Shown: positions 8,120 to 16,352, numbered from the stretch's first letter. The stretch is 36,387 bases of DNA from Enterobacterales bacterium (GCA_015655145.1 JAATFO010000124.1:1-36387), one strand, 5' to 3'. The notes: generated by a model not told the origin, from the letters alone. Numbers and translations are program-made.

Positions 8120-9337
8120 ATGGCAATCGAAATACGTTGTGACAGTGTATGGGCGGGTGCGGATCTTGTTACCATGCGTGACGGGCACTACAACCTGATT
8201 GAAGATGGCGCGATTGCCGTGCGGCAAGGCAAGATTGTCTGGATCGGCCCCCGTGCTGAGTCGATTGCGATACAGGCGGATGAATATACGGATTTCGGGG
8301 GTGGGATCATTACGCCGGGTTTGGTTGATTGCCATACCCATTTAGTTTTTGGCGGCGATCGCAGTCACGAATTTGAGCAGCGCTTAAAGGGTGTTAGTTA
8401 TGCGGAGATCGCGGCTCAGGGGGGCGGCATTATTTCCACAGTACGCGCTACACGCGCTGCCTCACTGGATCAACTGGTGAGCAGTGCTCGCTGGCGTGCT
8501 GACCGCTTGCTGGCTGAAGGCGTCACCACGCTGGAAATTAAATCCGGCTACGGCCTCGATGAAGACAGTGAAATTAAAATGTTACAGGCAATTCGCCTGC
8601 TTGCGCAGCAAATACCCGCCGATGTGCGGGCGACCTGTCTGGCCGCACATGCCATTCCTCCGGAATTTAAACATCATCCTGATGGCTGGATTGACACCAT
8701 CTGCACCACCTTGTTGCCAAAAGTGAAAGCTGAAAATCTGGCTGATGCGGTTGACGCCTTTTGTGAACATCTCGCCTTTTCACCAGCACAAGTCGAACGG
8801 TTGTTTACCTGCGCACAGGCACTGGGCTTTCCGGTTAAACTGCATGCAGAACAACTCTCTTCACTCGGTGGTGGCGCTCTGGCGGCACGGTTTAATGCAC
8901 TTTCGGCGGATCATCTGGAATATGCCGCGGAAAGTGATGTTCAGGCGATGGCGGAACATGGCACCGTTGCTGTGCTGTTACCGGGGGCATTTTACTTGCT
9001 GCGAGAGACGCAATTACCACCCATTGATTTATTCCGCCGCTACAATGTGCCGATGGCACTGGCCAGCGATGCCAATCCTGGCACTTCTCCTGCGTTATCA
9101 TTACGCCTGATCCTCAATATGGCCTGCACACTGTTTCGTTTTACCCCGGAGGAGGCATTGGCTGGGGTGACATTATATGGCGCTAAAGCGCTCGGTCTGG
9201 CGCAGAGCCACGGTTCGCTGGAAACGGGGAAGGTGGCAAATTTTGTGCACTGGCCGCTGGCGCGACCGGCGGAATTGGTTTACTGGCTAGGTGGGCAGCT
9301 ACCTTGTGATGTTATTTATCGTGGAGAAAAACAATGA
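8120..9337 (+). CDS. hutI: Imidazolonepropionase
   Basis: HutI hydrolyses 4-imidazolone-5-propionate to N-formimino-L-glutamate, step three of histidine breakdown. It is a zinc- or iron-dependent amidohydrolase. The [10 protein letters not shown] motif lies near residue 73, followed by KSGYGLD, HAEQLS and a late SDANPGTSP motif, all typical of HutI. Length is 405 residues, the normal size. AAGGAT precedes the ATG. The 3' end overlaps hutG by four bases (ATGA), indicating a coupled hutIG operon controlled from the operator at 8056-8071. Confidence 0.97.
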   Translation: MAIEIRCDSVWAGADLVTMRDGHYNLIEDGAIAVRQGKIVWIGPRAESIAIQADEYTDFGGGIITPGLVDCHTHLVFGGDRSHEFEQRLKGVSYAEIAAQGGGIISTVRATRAASLDQLVSSARWRADRLLAEGVTTLEIKSGYGLDEDSEIKMLQAIRLLAQQIPADVRATCLAAHAIPPEFKHHPDGWIDTICTTLLPKVKAENLADAVDAFCEHLAFSPAQVERLFTCAQALGFPVKLHAEQLSSLGGGALAARFNALSADHLEYAAESDVQAMAEHGTVAVLLPGAFYLLRETQLPPIDLFRRYNVPMALASDANPGTSPALSLRLILNMACTLFRFTPEEALAGVTLYGAKALGLAQSHGSLETGKVANFVHWPLARPAELVYWLGGQLPCDVIYRGEKQ

Positions 9338-10125
9338 CGCCTTATCATTTTTCTGCCGGCACTCTCCCGCTGTTGGTGACGATTCCCCATGCAGGCACGC
9401 TACTTACCGAGGAAGTTGAGGCTGGGCTTAGCGAGGCAGCACGAGGATTACCGGATACCGACTGGCATATCCCGTTATTGTACGATTTCGTCAGAGATCT
9501 GGGGGCCAGTGTGCTGATTGGTCGCTATTCACGTTTTGTTATTGATCTCAATCGTCCTGCTGATGACCGGCCTTTATACACTACGGCGACGACCGGGCTA
9601 TATCCGGAAACCCTGTTTGACGGCACACCGACGTTTAAACCAGGCATGACGCCAACAGTCGCCCAGCGGCAACATTATCTGGATGCGATCTGGACGCCGT
9701 GGCATGAAAAAATCCAACAGGAACTGGCGCGTTTGAAACAGCAATTTGGCTATGCGTTGTTATTTGATGCTCATTCAATTGCGTCGGTGATCCCTCGCTT
9801 GTTCGAAGGGCGACTGCCGGACCTGAATATTGGTACCAACAGCGGTGCAAGTTGCAGCATGGGGATTACGCAGGGGCTGACGCAGTGCTGTAATGCTCAG
9901 TCGCAGTATAGCTGGGTGATGAACGGGCGGTTTAAAGGCGGCTATATCACCCGTGCCTATGGTAAGCCAGCCGAAAAGCAACATGCTGTGCAACTGGAAC
10001 TTGCGCAATGTAATTATATGGATGAACAACCGCCTTTTGGTTGGCGCGGAGAAAAAGCCAGCGTATTACAACCATTACTTAAGCAGTTAATAACAACGTT
10101 GCTGGCGCAGGGGGCAACAAGCTGA
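9334..10125 (+). CDS. hutG: N-formylglutamate deformylase (amidohydrolase)
   Basis: This protein belongs to the FGase family, which cleaves N-formyl-L-glutamate to glutamate and formate. It is not the arginase-like formiminoglutamase also called HutG in Klebsiella. Family features seen are TIPHAGT near residue 17, [33 protein letters not shown] and LLFDAHSI. The length of 263 residues is normal. It is coupled to hutI by a four-base overlap. Together with hutF in the same cluster, this defines the five-enzyme route HutH-U-I-F-G. Confidence 0.95.
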   Translation: MTPYHFSAGTLPLLVTIPHAGTLLTEEVEAGLSEAARGLPDTDWHIPLLYDFVRDLGASVLIGRYSRFVIDLNRPADDRPLYTTATTGLYPETLFDGTPTFKPGMTPTVAQRQHYLDAIWTPWHEKIQQELARLKQQFGYALLFDAHSIASVIPRLFEGRLPDLNIGTNSGASCSMGITQGLTQCCNAQSQYSWVMNGRFKGGYITRAYGKPAEKQHAVQLELAQCNYMDEQPPFGWRGEKASVLQPLLKQLITTLLAQGATS

Positions 10126-10232
10126 TGGCACGATGAAAACGTACCAGGGTGACTAACTGGCGCAAGGCGGCGCGGTCGTAAACAGGAAGTGGGTTTTCAA
10201 CTGATGATGGTGTCTATACCGCATAACAAAAA

Positions 10233-10255
10233 GCCGAAAGCGTTCTGCTTTCGGC
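10233..10255 (-). terminator. Terminator after the mcbA-like gene
   Basis: GCCGAAAGC/GCTTTCGGC (9-bp perfect arms, 5-base loop) is followed on the minus strand by TTTTTG. It lies downstream of the leftward small gene and could also stop hutIG read-through. Confidence 0.8.
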
Positions 10256-10291
10256 AATGAAGGGATTCAGGGAATCGCGCAACAGATGCCA

Positions 10292-10549
10292 TTAGCGATA
10301 GATCGCCGCGCTTCCGTGTAGACGATTGTTACCTGACACAGAGGTGATGGCATAGGCTTGCGCACCGACTGCTTGTGCTTTGGCAGCAAGGTCCGCTTGT
10401 AATTCGCTGAGTGAGGTTGCACCGCTGGCGGTGACCACACCCACCTGGTTCATTTTTTCTGTCGGCTGATCGCTCAGTGTTGTACTGGCGAACACAGATG
10501 ATGACAGCGTGATAGCAGCAATTGCAGCAAAATATTTGATAGTTTTCAT
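10292..10549 (-). CDS. mcbA: DUF1471 (BhsA/McbA family) small periplasmic protein
   Basis: The 85-residue product has a clear signal peptide, with hydrophobic core YFAAIAAITLSSSVF and cleavage probably after FAS or at FA. A compact DUF1471 domain follows (GVVTASGATSLSELQADLAA, then VSGNNRLHGSAAIYR). Family members are periplasmic or surface proteins induced by stress and affecting biofilm. The C-terminal half resembles E. coli McbA (ASG..LS.L...LA.KA...GA..Y.I.S..GN....G.A.IY). In E. coli mcbA also lies close to rlmF, as here. Because DUF1471 paralogues are numerous, the exact symbol is less certain than the family. A strong terminator follows at 10233-10255. Confidence 0.8.
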   Translation of the reverse strand: MKTIKYFAAIAAITLSSSVFASTTLSDQPTEKMNQVGVVTASGATSLSELQADLAAKAQAVGAQAYAITSVSGNNRLHGSAAIYR

Positions 10550-10716
10550 AATGGTTTCCTCGTCATAATTTATTCTTCATGGCAGTTATCCTGCCGCTGA
10601 AATAAATGATACGCCGATAAAACAAAGAGAAAATAAAAACAATTGCATCAAGTCTGTCAAATAATTTGATGTTAATTATAACCAGCAAAGCCGAAATTAT
10701 CTCCGATATCACAGCC

Positions 10717-11349
10717 TTATCCTGCACGCGCATCCGGGCGGATCATATCGAAACGTAATGCTTCACTGATGGAATAATACGCGCTGGGGCCGCCAGCTCG
10801 CAGGATGGGATCTGCTTGTGCAGTTTGATAAATGCCGTTTTCCAACAGATTACTGTCAATATGGACAGTAATGACTTCGCCCAGCACCAGCCAACTGTCA
10901 ATGTTTGCTCCTGCGGCGTCCTGAAGCTGAATGCATTGCGATAGTTTGCACTCAAAGTTTACCGGGCTTTCTGCCACCATACTGACGTTAACCCGGGATG
11001 CAGGTAATGGGGTTAACCCTGCGAACATAAATTCATCCTGGTCAGGTGGCAATGAAGCTGAACTTTCATTCATCGCGCCTGCCAGTGAACGTGTTGCCAG
11101 ATTCCAGACGAATTCGCCGGTTTCGCTGATGTTACGCACACTGTCTTTCCAGCCGCTACTGGCAAAACCAATAATGGGTGGCCGGTAATTGAAGCAATTA
11201 AAAAAACTGTATGGTGCAAGGTTACGATACCCGTCACGACTGAGCGAGCTAATCCAGCCGATTGGCCGTGGGCCGATGATGGCATTCAGGGGATCGTGCG
11301 GCAAACCGTGGCCCGCACGGGGTTGGTAAGAGTAACGTTGGCGAGACAT
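10717..11349 (-). CDS. Flavin reductase-like FMN-binding split-barrel protein
   Basis: This 210-residue cytosolic protein matches the flavin reductase-like domain (DIM6/NTAB type). The PLNAIIGPRPIGWISS motif lies near residue 22 and LAPYSFFNCFNYRPPIIGF near residue 45, followed by KDSVRNI..TGEFVWN. Such proteins bind FMN and reduce it, or serve as small oxidoreductases; the partner is unknown here. I chose the ATG at 11349, which has AGGA six bases upstream, over one eleven codons earlier. It is divergent from rlmF with 127 bp between. The family is clear but the physiological role is not. Confidence 0.85.
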   Translation of the reverse strand: MSRQRYSYQPRAGHGLPHDPLNAIIGPRPIGWISSLSRDGYRNLAPYSFFNCFNYRPPIIGFASSGWKDSVRNISETGEFVWNLATRSLAGAMNESSASLPPDQDEFMFAGLTPLPASRVNVSMVAESPVNFECKLSQCIQLQDAAGANIDSWLVLGEVITVHIDSNLLENGIYQTAQADPILRAGGPSAYYSISEALRFDMIRPDARAG

Positions 11350-11476
11350 GGTTATCCTGATATGTATGAAGCGGTGGGTCATCTTACCGGGTTTAACGCA
11401 AGAAAAAACCCTGGCAGTTGTTTACGAATTTTACCGTAGAGGGTATCTTACGCCGCCTGCCCTGTGAGAGAAAACG

Positions 11477-12406
11477 ATGAAACAATCTGCCGAAAAAAAA
11501 CAGCTCCATGTGCGTAACCGCCATCGTGGGCAGTACGATTTTACCGCCCTGATACAGACCCATCGGCCACTCGCCAGGTTTGTCAATCTCAATCAATATG
11601 GTGATTTGTCGATCGATTTTTCCGATCCCGCGGCAGTGATCGAGCTCAATCGGGCGCTTTTGCATCATTTTTACCAGATTGAACACTGGTCGATTCCTGC
11701 CGGGTTTCTCTGCCCGCCGGTGCCAGGACGCGCTGATTACATCCATTATCTGGCCGATCTTCTGGCGGAGGATTATCCGCATGGCGTGCCGCGACATCTC
11801 AATGTGTTGGATATCGGTTGTGGCGCCAACTGTATTTATCCATTAATCGGCCACCGTGAGTATGGCTGGCGCTTTACCGGCTCGGAGATCAATGCGCAGG
11901 CGATGAAAGCGGCGCATGCTATTATCGCGGCGAACCCCGGATTAAGCCAGGCAATACGCCTGCGTTGGCAAAAAGAGGAAAATGCCATTTTCCAGGGTAT
12001 TTTCCATAAAAATGAACGTTACCATGCCACATTGTGTAATCCGCCGTTCCATGCTTCTGCAGAACAAGCGCAACAAGGTAGCCAGCGTAAGTTACGTAAT
12101 TTAGGGCTGGAGGCGCAATCACCGCTTAATTTTGGTGGTCAGCAGGATGAGCTATGGTGTGATGGCGGTGAAAAAGCGTTTGTTTGCCGGATGATTGCAG
12201 AGAGTGTTCAGTATGCGCGCCAGTGTATATGGTTCACTGCGCTGGTTTCTCGTAAAGAGAATCTGCCGGAGTTACGCAATGCATTAATGCTGACGCAGGC
12301 GTGTGATGTGCGGGTAGTTGAGATGGCACAGGGGCAGAAACAAAGCCGCTTTATTGCCTGGAGCTTTTTAGATAAAACCACCCGTGAACGCCAGATGAGC
12401 AGATAA
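11477..12406 (+). CDS. rlmF: 23S rRNA (adenine-1618-N6)-methyltransferase
   Basis: RlmF uses S-adenosylmethionine to methylate N6 of A1618 in 23S rRNA. The AdoMet-binding motif [16 protein letters not shown] lies near residue 110 and the N6-adenine methylase catalytic motif NPPFHAS near residue 190. The N-terminal [13 protein letters not shown] and the C-terminal [10 protein letters not shown] also match the family. At 309 residues it is within one residue of the E. coli enzyme. It converges with ybiI with only 18 bp between stop codons. Confidence 0.97.
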   Translation: MKQSAEKKQLHVRNRHRGQYDFTALIQTHRPLARFVNLNQYGDLSIDFSDPAAVIELNRALLHHFYQIEHWSIPAGFLCPPVPGRADYIHYLADLLAEDYPHGVPRHLNVLDIGCGANCIYPLIGHREYGWRFTGSEINAQAMKAAHAIIAANPGLSQAIRLRWQKEENAIFQGIFHKNERYHATLCNPPFHASAEQAQQGSQRKLRNLGLEAQSPLNFGGQQDELWCDGGEKAFVCRMIAESVQYARQCIWFTALVSRKENLPELRNALMLTQACDVRVVEMAQGQKQSRFIAWSFLDKTTRERQMSR

Positions 12407-12424
12407 TATCATGCTGACTGGCCG

Positions 12425-12688
12425 TTATCGTAACTGGCTGTCCTTACTGCCGCGTCGATTGTAAAGTATCACACTGTTCTTTTTATCATGTACCTGTTGG
12501 CAGGAAACACAATATTGCACACCCGGTAGCGCCTGACGACGTGCTGCGGGAATCGGATCGCCGCATTCCTGACATTCCCAGGCGCTCTCACCAGCATGTA
12601 GGTGGGCGCGTGCGCGTCCTACTGCATCCTCAATGGTGGAATCGATTTGTTCCTGAACGGCGTCATCATGTGCCCAGCCACTTGCCAT
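12425..12688 (-). CDS. ybiI: YbiI, DksA/TraR-type zinc-finger protein
   Basis: This 87-residue protein has a four-cysteine zinc finger, CQECGDPIPAARR...CVSC, the DksA/TraR signature. The N-terminus MASGWAHDDAVQEQIDSTIEDA and C-terminus YNRRGSKDSQLR are nearly those of E. coli YbiI. It lacks the long coiled coil of DksA, so a secondary-channel role like DksA's is unproven; its function is unknown. Two adjacent ATGs occur (12691 and 12688). GGAGG lies 3 and 6 bases before them, so the second is preferred. It is downstream of dps, separated by a terminator, and converges with rlmF. Confidence 0.92.
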   Translation of the reverse strand: MASGWAHDDAVQEQIDSTIEDAVGRARAHLHAGESAWECQECGDPIPAARRQALPGVQYCVSCQQVHDKKNSVILYNRRGSKDSQLR

Positions 12689-12709
12689 CATTAACCTCCA
12701 ATAACAAAA

Positions 12710-12733
12710 GAGCGGATGAAAAATCATCCGCTC
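12710..12733 (-). terminator. Terminator after dps
   Basis: GAGCGGATGA/TCATCCGCTC (10-bp perfect arms, AAAA loop) is followed on the minus strand by TTTTG. It lies between dps and ybiI, so ybiI probably has its own promoter or receives read-through. Confidence 0.8.
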
Positions 12734-12766
12734 CATCAGTGTACCGATATAAAACGGTATCAGGCC

Positions 12767-13270
12767 TTATTCGATATTTGATTCAATGAACCACAAGAAC
12801 TTGTCCATATCACGTGATGCTGCGGTGAAAATATCCGCAGTATCTTCATCTTCCACTTCTGAGATCGCTTTACGTACATCATTTGCGACCAAAGCGTAAC
12901 GATCTGCCAGCGCTTTCAGGTGATCCTGAACACTGTGAATATTCAGCGGGTAGCTCTTTAACGGCGTTTTGTCGTTGATAACCTGTGTAGTGCCCAGAGC
13001 AACGCCACCTAACTGAACGACACGTTCTGCTATGGTATCCTGGTGATCGGTTATCGCGGTACGAAACGTATCCAGCATCTCATGGACGCCAATAAAGTTT
13101 GAGCCACGCATGTTCCAGTGTGCTTGTTTTGTGATCAGTGACAAGTCAATGAATTCAATAACCAAACGGTTGAGCACCTCGATTGTGGCTTTTTTTTCAT
13201 TTTCCGCCACGTCGTTACGGGTGAAAATCAGATCAGAAGGTTTTGCTTTAACCAGCTTAGCTGTACTCAT
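12767..13270 (-). CDS. dps: DNA starvation/stationary phase protection protein Dps
   Basis: Dps forms a 12-subunit ferritin-like shell that oxidises and stores iron using hydrogen peroxide and, in enterics, binds DNA. The protein is 167 residues, identical in length to E. coli Dps. The ferroxidase-site motifs [22 protein letters not shown] (His51) and [10 protein letters not shown] (Asp78/Glu82) are intact. The lysine-bearing N-terminal tail needed for DNA binding is also intact (STAKLVKAK). AGAGGAT precedes the ATG. The upstream region carries an RpoS-like -10 (CTATACT). Confidence 0.97.
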   Translation of the reverse strand: MSTAKLVKAKPSDLIFTRNDVAENEKKATIEVLNRLVIEFIDLSLITKQAHWNMRGSNFIGVHEMLDTFRTAITDHQDTIAERVVQLGGVALGTTQVINDKTPLKSYPLNIHSVQDHLKALADRYALVANDVRKAISEVEDEDTADIFTAASRDMDKFLWFIESNIE

Positions 13271-13315
13271 CGTTAATATCCTCTAATTTGTCGGTTGTCC
13301 CAATTCATTACAAGG

Positions 13316-13384
13316 CTAAGTATAGCACCAATTTCATACGTTGCAGGAAAGTTACTTCCTATCAGTTGAATAGTATTAATCAGC
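13316..13384 (-). promoter_or_regulatory. dps promoter with RpoS-type -10 and partial OxyR-like motif
   Basis: On the minus strand CTATACTTAG (13316-13325) is a classic sigma-S -10, about 45 bases before the start codon, with no good -35. Just upstream, CTAT (13359-13362) and ATAG (13370-13373) are spaced by exactly 7 bases, as in the centre of an OxyR site; the outer elements match poorly (AAAG, CAGC). E. coli dps is controlled by both RpoS and OxyR, so the arrangement is plausible. Confidence 0.5.
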
Positions 13385-13741
13385 TGGATAATAGAAAATA
13401 GCGAATATTGAAAATAATAATCATTCTGATTATGAGATTATTTCTTTTTTAATGACCACTTAATGATGTCTTTTATTAAAAATAATTAAAATTCAATGTG
13501 TTATTTTATTTCTCTGTTGAGGCCAATGGGGAGGGTTAACCTGGCTCGCTAATAGATTTCGTATTGTAAAAAGGAGTAAGCATGTGCATAGCGCTTTAGT
13601 GAATCGCATGTTTTGTCGCGATGGCTAACATCGCTGCTAAGTGTAACTATAAATTAACCATAAAGTAATATTAAAATAACCTGTTTACGCCTGATCCGGT
13701 ATTTTTAGCTTCTCTGGCAAGGTAATAAACGACCAGTGTCA
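13385..13741. other. AT-rich gap between dps and rhtA with no credible gene
   Basis: The stretch is AT-rich and has no credible gene. One oddity is AAGGAG six bases before a five-codon ORF (13582-13599, ATG to TAG) on the plus strand. I see no clear terminator hairpin for rhtA. Confidence 0.5.
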
Positions 13742-14632
13742 TCAGCTCTGCTGTGGCAGGCTCCTGGTTCGCATGGTTAATGTTGCCCCGGTGGAGGCAA
13801 AAATGATCGCCAGCAAAGCCAGCCACTGTATTAAGGTCAGTACTTCGCCAAGAAATAACATACCCGATACCGCCGCCATCGCGGGTTCCAGGCTCATCAA
13901 TGTACCAAATGTACGCGCCGGTAAGCGAGTCAGCGCCAGCATTTCCAGTGAATACGGCAATGCGCTGGAGAGGAGAGCAACAACGAGCGCGACCGGCAGC
14001 GGCGACCAACTCCAGATGCCGCTAGCGGCAAATGTCAGGCCAACCGGCACAAAGACAATAGAGGCAATGACCGACCCCATTGCGACGGTAGCCGGTCCAT
14101 GTTCGGTCCCCGCTCGCTGGCCGGCAAGAATGTAGACAGCCCAGCTTGCGCCAGCACTGACGGCCAGGGCAGCCCCTTTAACATCAATGCGGGATAAATC
14201 TTGTCCGAGGGGGAGCAAAAACCACAACCCTGACAGCGCCAGTATCACCCAGAGGATATCGACAAAGCGCCTGACGCCAAATAAGGCGAGGGATAACGGG
14301 CCGGTAAATTCCAGTGCGACGGCAATCCCCAACGGTATTGTGCGGATCGATAAATAAAAAAGATAATTCATGGCGCCAAGCGCCAGTCCATAAATCAGTA
14401 ATGGCAGCCGTTGTTCACGGCTAAAACGCAAGCGCCAGGGTTTAAATATAACGACGAGAATCACCGTACCCAGCCCAAGACGTAGCGCAGTAACGCCGGG
14501 CGCACCGACGACAGGGAAAAGTGATTTCGCCAGAGAGGCGCCACCCTGAACGGAAATCATGGCGACCAACAATGCCAAAAGTGGTAATAAGGGATGCGAT
14601 GTCGTTGTAGACGGTATTGAACCAGAAGACAT
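13742..14632 (-). CDS. rhtA: Threonine/homoserine exporter RhtA (EamA/DMT family)
   Basis: RhtA is an inner-membrane drug/metabolite-superfamily carrier that exports threonine, homoserine and some other amino acids. About ten hydrophobic helices are visible across two EamA repeats. Conserved blocks include SVQGGASLAKSLFP, GAPGVTALRLGLGT, LGIAVALEFTGPLSLALF, AGQRAGTEHGPATVA and ALPYSLEMLALTRLPARTFG, all closely like E. coli RhtA. The length of 296 residues matches. The ATG at 14632 is preferred over one nine codons earlier by comparison with the family. It sits between dps and ompX as in E. coli. Confidence 0.95.
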   Translation of the reverse strand: MSSGSIPSTTTSHPLLPLLALLVAMISVQGGASLAKSLFPVVGAPGVTALRLGLGTVILVVIFKPWRLRFSREQRLPLLIYGLALGAMNYLFYLSIRTIPLGIAVALEFTGPLSLALFGVRRFVDILWVILALSGLWFLLPLGQDLSRIDVKGAALAVSAGASWAVYILAGQRAGTEHGPATVAMGSVIASIVFVPVGLTFAASGIWSWSPLPVALVVALLSSALPYSLEMLALTRLPARTFGTLMSLEPAMAAVSGMLFLGEVLTLIQWLALLAIIFASTGATLTMRTRSLPQQS

Positions 14633-15004
14633 CTTTGCACCCCAGACTTTTGCTATCAAATCAGTAAAAAAAGAATCTCATTGTAATTGAATGTCTGCGA
14701 AAAAAAGCCGGTTTATGAAAAAATATCTGTTGAACTGGCCGAAAAATGGCCAAAAAAACAGGCTGGAATGTAAAGAAGTACCCATTTGTTTAAGAATTTC
14801 TTTAATCTGTTTTTTTTTACAAACAGCTCAGATAACGGCGCTGGATTAATTTTCATAAGAAAAATGAATGACATATGAAAATCCATTAACTTTCTGTTAC
14901 ACGAAACATTCTATCAGACAACAAATTCAGGGCAGAGTTTCTCCCTGATTTTTGCTATATTTCCAGGGTTGTCAGGAGAGAAGTTTTTCACATTTGAGGT
15001 GGTT
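14633..15004. other. rhtA/ompX divergent intergenic region
   Basis: No gene is seen. An extended -10 TGCTATATT (14953-14961) about 45 bases before the ompX ATG is the likely ompX promoter. A TGGCC/GGCCA hairpin at 14736-14752 is of unknown role. A/T-rich tracts fill the rest. Confidence 0.5.
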
Positions 15005-15520
15005 ATGAAAAAAATTGCATGTCTTTCTGCATTGGCTTGTGTACTGGCTGTATCTGTTGGTTCCGCAATGGCTCGCAGTACTGTTACGGGTGGCTACGCA
15101 CAGAGCGATTTTCAGGGTGTGGCGAATAAGGCCAACGGTTTCAACCTGAAGTATCGTTACGAGAACGGCAGTGATCCGTTGGGTTGGATCGGTTCTTTTA
15201 CCTACACTGAAAAAGATCGTAATAACGGTGGTCTCTACAATAAAGGCCAGTACTACGGTTTTACCGGTGGTCCGGCATACCGTTTTAATGACTGGGCAAG
15301 CATCTATGGTGTTGTCGGTATTGGTTACGGTAAATTCCAGCAAAACAACCAATCAGTACGTAGCAACAGATACGATACCAGCGATGTCGGTTTCTCTTAC
15401 GGTGCCGGTTTACAGTTTAACCCGTATGAAAACGTTGCTATTGATGTTGGTTACGAACAAAGCCGTATCCGTAGTGTTGATGTAGGCACCTGGATCGCAG
15501 GCGTTGGTTACAGCTTCTAA
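15005..15520 (+). CDS. ompX: Outer membrane protein X
   Basis: OmpX is an eight-stranded outer-membrane beta-barrel of the Ail/Lom family, involved in adhesion and serum resistance in relatives. The product has 171 residues, the same as E. coli. It has a 23-residue signal peptide ending AMA before RSTVTGGYAQ. Amphipathic strands alternate with short turns, and the C-terminal phenylalanine (GVGYSF) required for Bam-dependent assembly is present. GAGGTGG precedes the ATG; an in-frame start 12 codons upstream lacks a signal-peptide-like N-terminus. A strong terminator follows. The opgE gene found beside it in E. coli is absent. Confidence 0.97.
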   Translation: MKKIACLSALACVLAVSVGSAMARSTVTGGYAQSDFQGVANKANGFNLKYRYENGSDPLGWIGSFTYTEKDRNNGGLYNKGQYYGFTGGPAYRFNDWASIYGVVGIGYGKFQQNNQSVRSNRYDTSDVGFSYGAGLQFNPYENVAIDVGYEQSRIRSVDVGTWIAGVGYSF

Positions 15521-15573
15521 ACACCAGTATAAAGAAAACAGGCTTTTTAGGCCTTTTTCCGAACACTGAAGAT

Positions 15574-15600
15574 AAGCCACCTTTTGCGGGTGGCTTTTTC
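15574..15600 (+). terminator. ompX terminator
   Basis: GCCACC/GGTGGC stem flanked by AA and TTTTTC, about 55 bases after the ompX stop codon. This is a standard rho-independent structure. Confidence 0.85.
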
Positions 15601-15639
15601 TTTTGCGCGGTCATTTACTTGCGTATTGGTGCCCATGAT

Positions 15640-15678
15640 GCTGATAGCTGATAGCTGATAGCTGATAGCTGATAGCTG
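15640..15678 (+). repeat. Heptanucleotide tandem repeat (GCTGATA)
   Basis: Five perfect copies of GCTGATA plus a partial GCTG lie directly after the ompX terminator. This is a simple-sequence tract likely to vary in copy number. No ORF crosses it convincingly. The remainder of 15679-15878 shows no gene. Confidence 0.9.
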
Positions 15679-15878
15679 TGGTTGTTTTTCTGTGGACATG
15701 TGTTTTCAACGCCATAAACCCCCCAGCCAGTGCAGGAAAAGATGAGGTAACATCAAGCGGGATTGGTTGGTATGAGGAAAAAGCGCCTTGTTCAGAGTGA
15801 AAGCGGGTGATTTCTCTCTTGTTATCTTATTTTGTGCATTGCACCAGGGACAAAAGGTGCTTCACTGGAATTAGAGGG

Positions 15879-16016
15879 TCACTTGCGGGGAGATTGAACG
15901 TCAGATTTATCGAATCGGATTTCAGACTTCTTTGGCGAAGTGAGCATTTCTAACAGCATCAGACGTAACGCAAAGGGAGAACGGCTAAACAGCTGTAATA
16001 ATAAAGGCGCATTCAT
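15879..16016 (-). CDS. mntS: MntS, small manganese-homeostasis protein
   Basis: MntS is a short protein made when manganese is scarce; in E. coli it raises intracellular Mn by interfering with the MntP exporter. This 45-residue product contains LFSRSPFALRLMLLEML, aligning with the E. coli MntS core VFSHSPFKVRLMLLSML, and has a similarly charged tail. The ATG at 16016 has a very strong GGAGGGG ribosome-binding site; an upstream in-frame ATG would overlap another small ORF. It lies between ompX and divergent mntR exactly as in E. coli. The gap from the MntR boxes is about 200 bp, longer than expected, because a second small ORF intervenes. Confidence 0.88.
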   Translation of the reverse strand: MNAPLLLQLFSRSPFALRLMLLEMLTSPKKSEIRFDKSDVQSPRK

Positions 16017-16090
16017 GATTTTCCCCTCCAGCCGTGATGCAGAGCAGAACAGGGCTTTTTTTATCCTGCACATCAGGTTAGCTCTCATGG

Positions 16091-16168
16091 CTAATGACGA
16101 TAGAGAAACAGACATAATCCTCCGACAAACATCAGGAACATCACTAACAGCAAAATGGGCGGATTCAT
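16091..16168 (-). CDS. Unnamed 25-residue single-helix membrane peptide upstream of mntS
   Basis: I recognise no family. The ORF starts at an ATG preceded by AGAGGTG, a good ribosome-binding site. It encodes MNPPILLLVM, then a continuous hydrophobic stretch (FLMFVGGLCLFL) and YRH before TAG, so it would be a single transmembrane helix. It lies 74 bp upstream of mntS on the same strand and about 48 bases downstream of the first MntR-box palindrome. It should therefore be the first gene of the Mn-responsive transcript. Its initiation region (AAATCATGAATCCGCC) nearly copies that of mntS (AAATCATGAATGCGCC), suggesting a partial duplication or shared leader. Chance is possible at this length, but the ribosome-binding site, hydrophobicity and placement argue for a real gene. 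Confidence 0.6.
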   Translation of the reverse strand: MNPPILLLVMFLMFVGGLCLFLYRH

Positions 16169-16215
16169 GATTTCACCTCTATAACCTGAGCAACAATAGG
16201 GTCACCAGAACTGTA

Positions 16216-16235
16216 GATATAGCATAAGCTATATC
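16216..16235. promoter_or_regulatory. MntR box 1 overlapping the mntS-side promoter
   Basis: GATATAGCATAAGCTATATC is an 8-4-8 palindrome with perfect arms and closely matches the E. coli MntR box pattern (ATAGC-N4-GCTAT core). On the minus strand it contains TGCTATATC, an extended -10. MntR-Mn binding would thus block transcription toward mntS. Confidence 0.8.
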
Positions 16236-16237
16236 GT

Positions 16238-16251
16238 ATAGCCACAGCTAT
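16238..16251. promoter_or_regulatory. MntR box 2
   Basis: ATAGCCACAGCTAT repeats the ATAGC-N4-GCTAT core two bases after box 1. Core centres are 19-20 bp apart, about two helical turns, which would permit side-by-side binding of two MntR dimers. Confidence 0.6.
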
Positions 16252-16352
16252 TTATTAGAAAATTGGTGCTTCGGTGATCATCGTTTACAATATGACACCA
16301 ACAGGCCGGTTAATTACTATTCAGCGCCGGTTAATAAGAATGAGGAAGTTGA

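Noticed and set aside
8033-8341. 103-codon upstream extension of hutF
   Set aside because: It would cross the HutC operator and overlap hutI; the ATG at 8032 gives the normal family length with a ribosome-binding site.
10211-10222. TGTCTATACC-like word after hutG resembling the hut operator core
   Set aside because: Only half of the palindrome matches, and it lies downstream of convergent genes where an operator is not expected.
11393-11797. Long minus-strand open frame opposite the rlmF start
   Set aside because: Shadow of rlmF; the plus-strand frame has catalytic motifs and full family length.
15640-15678. Short direct repeats considered as a possible CRISPR array
   Set aside because: Units are contiguous 7-mers with no spacers; simple-sequence repeat instead.
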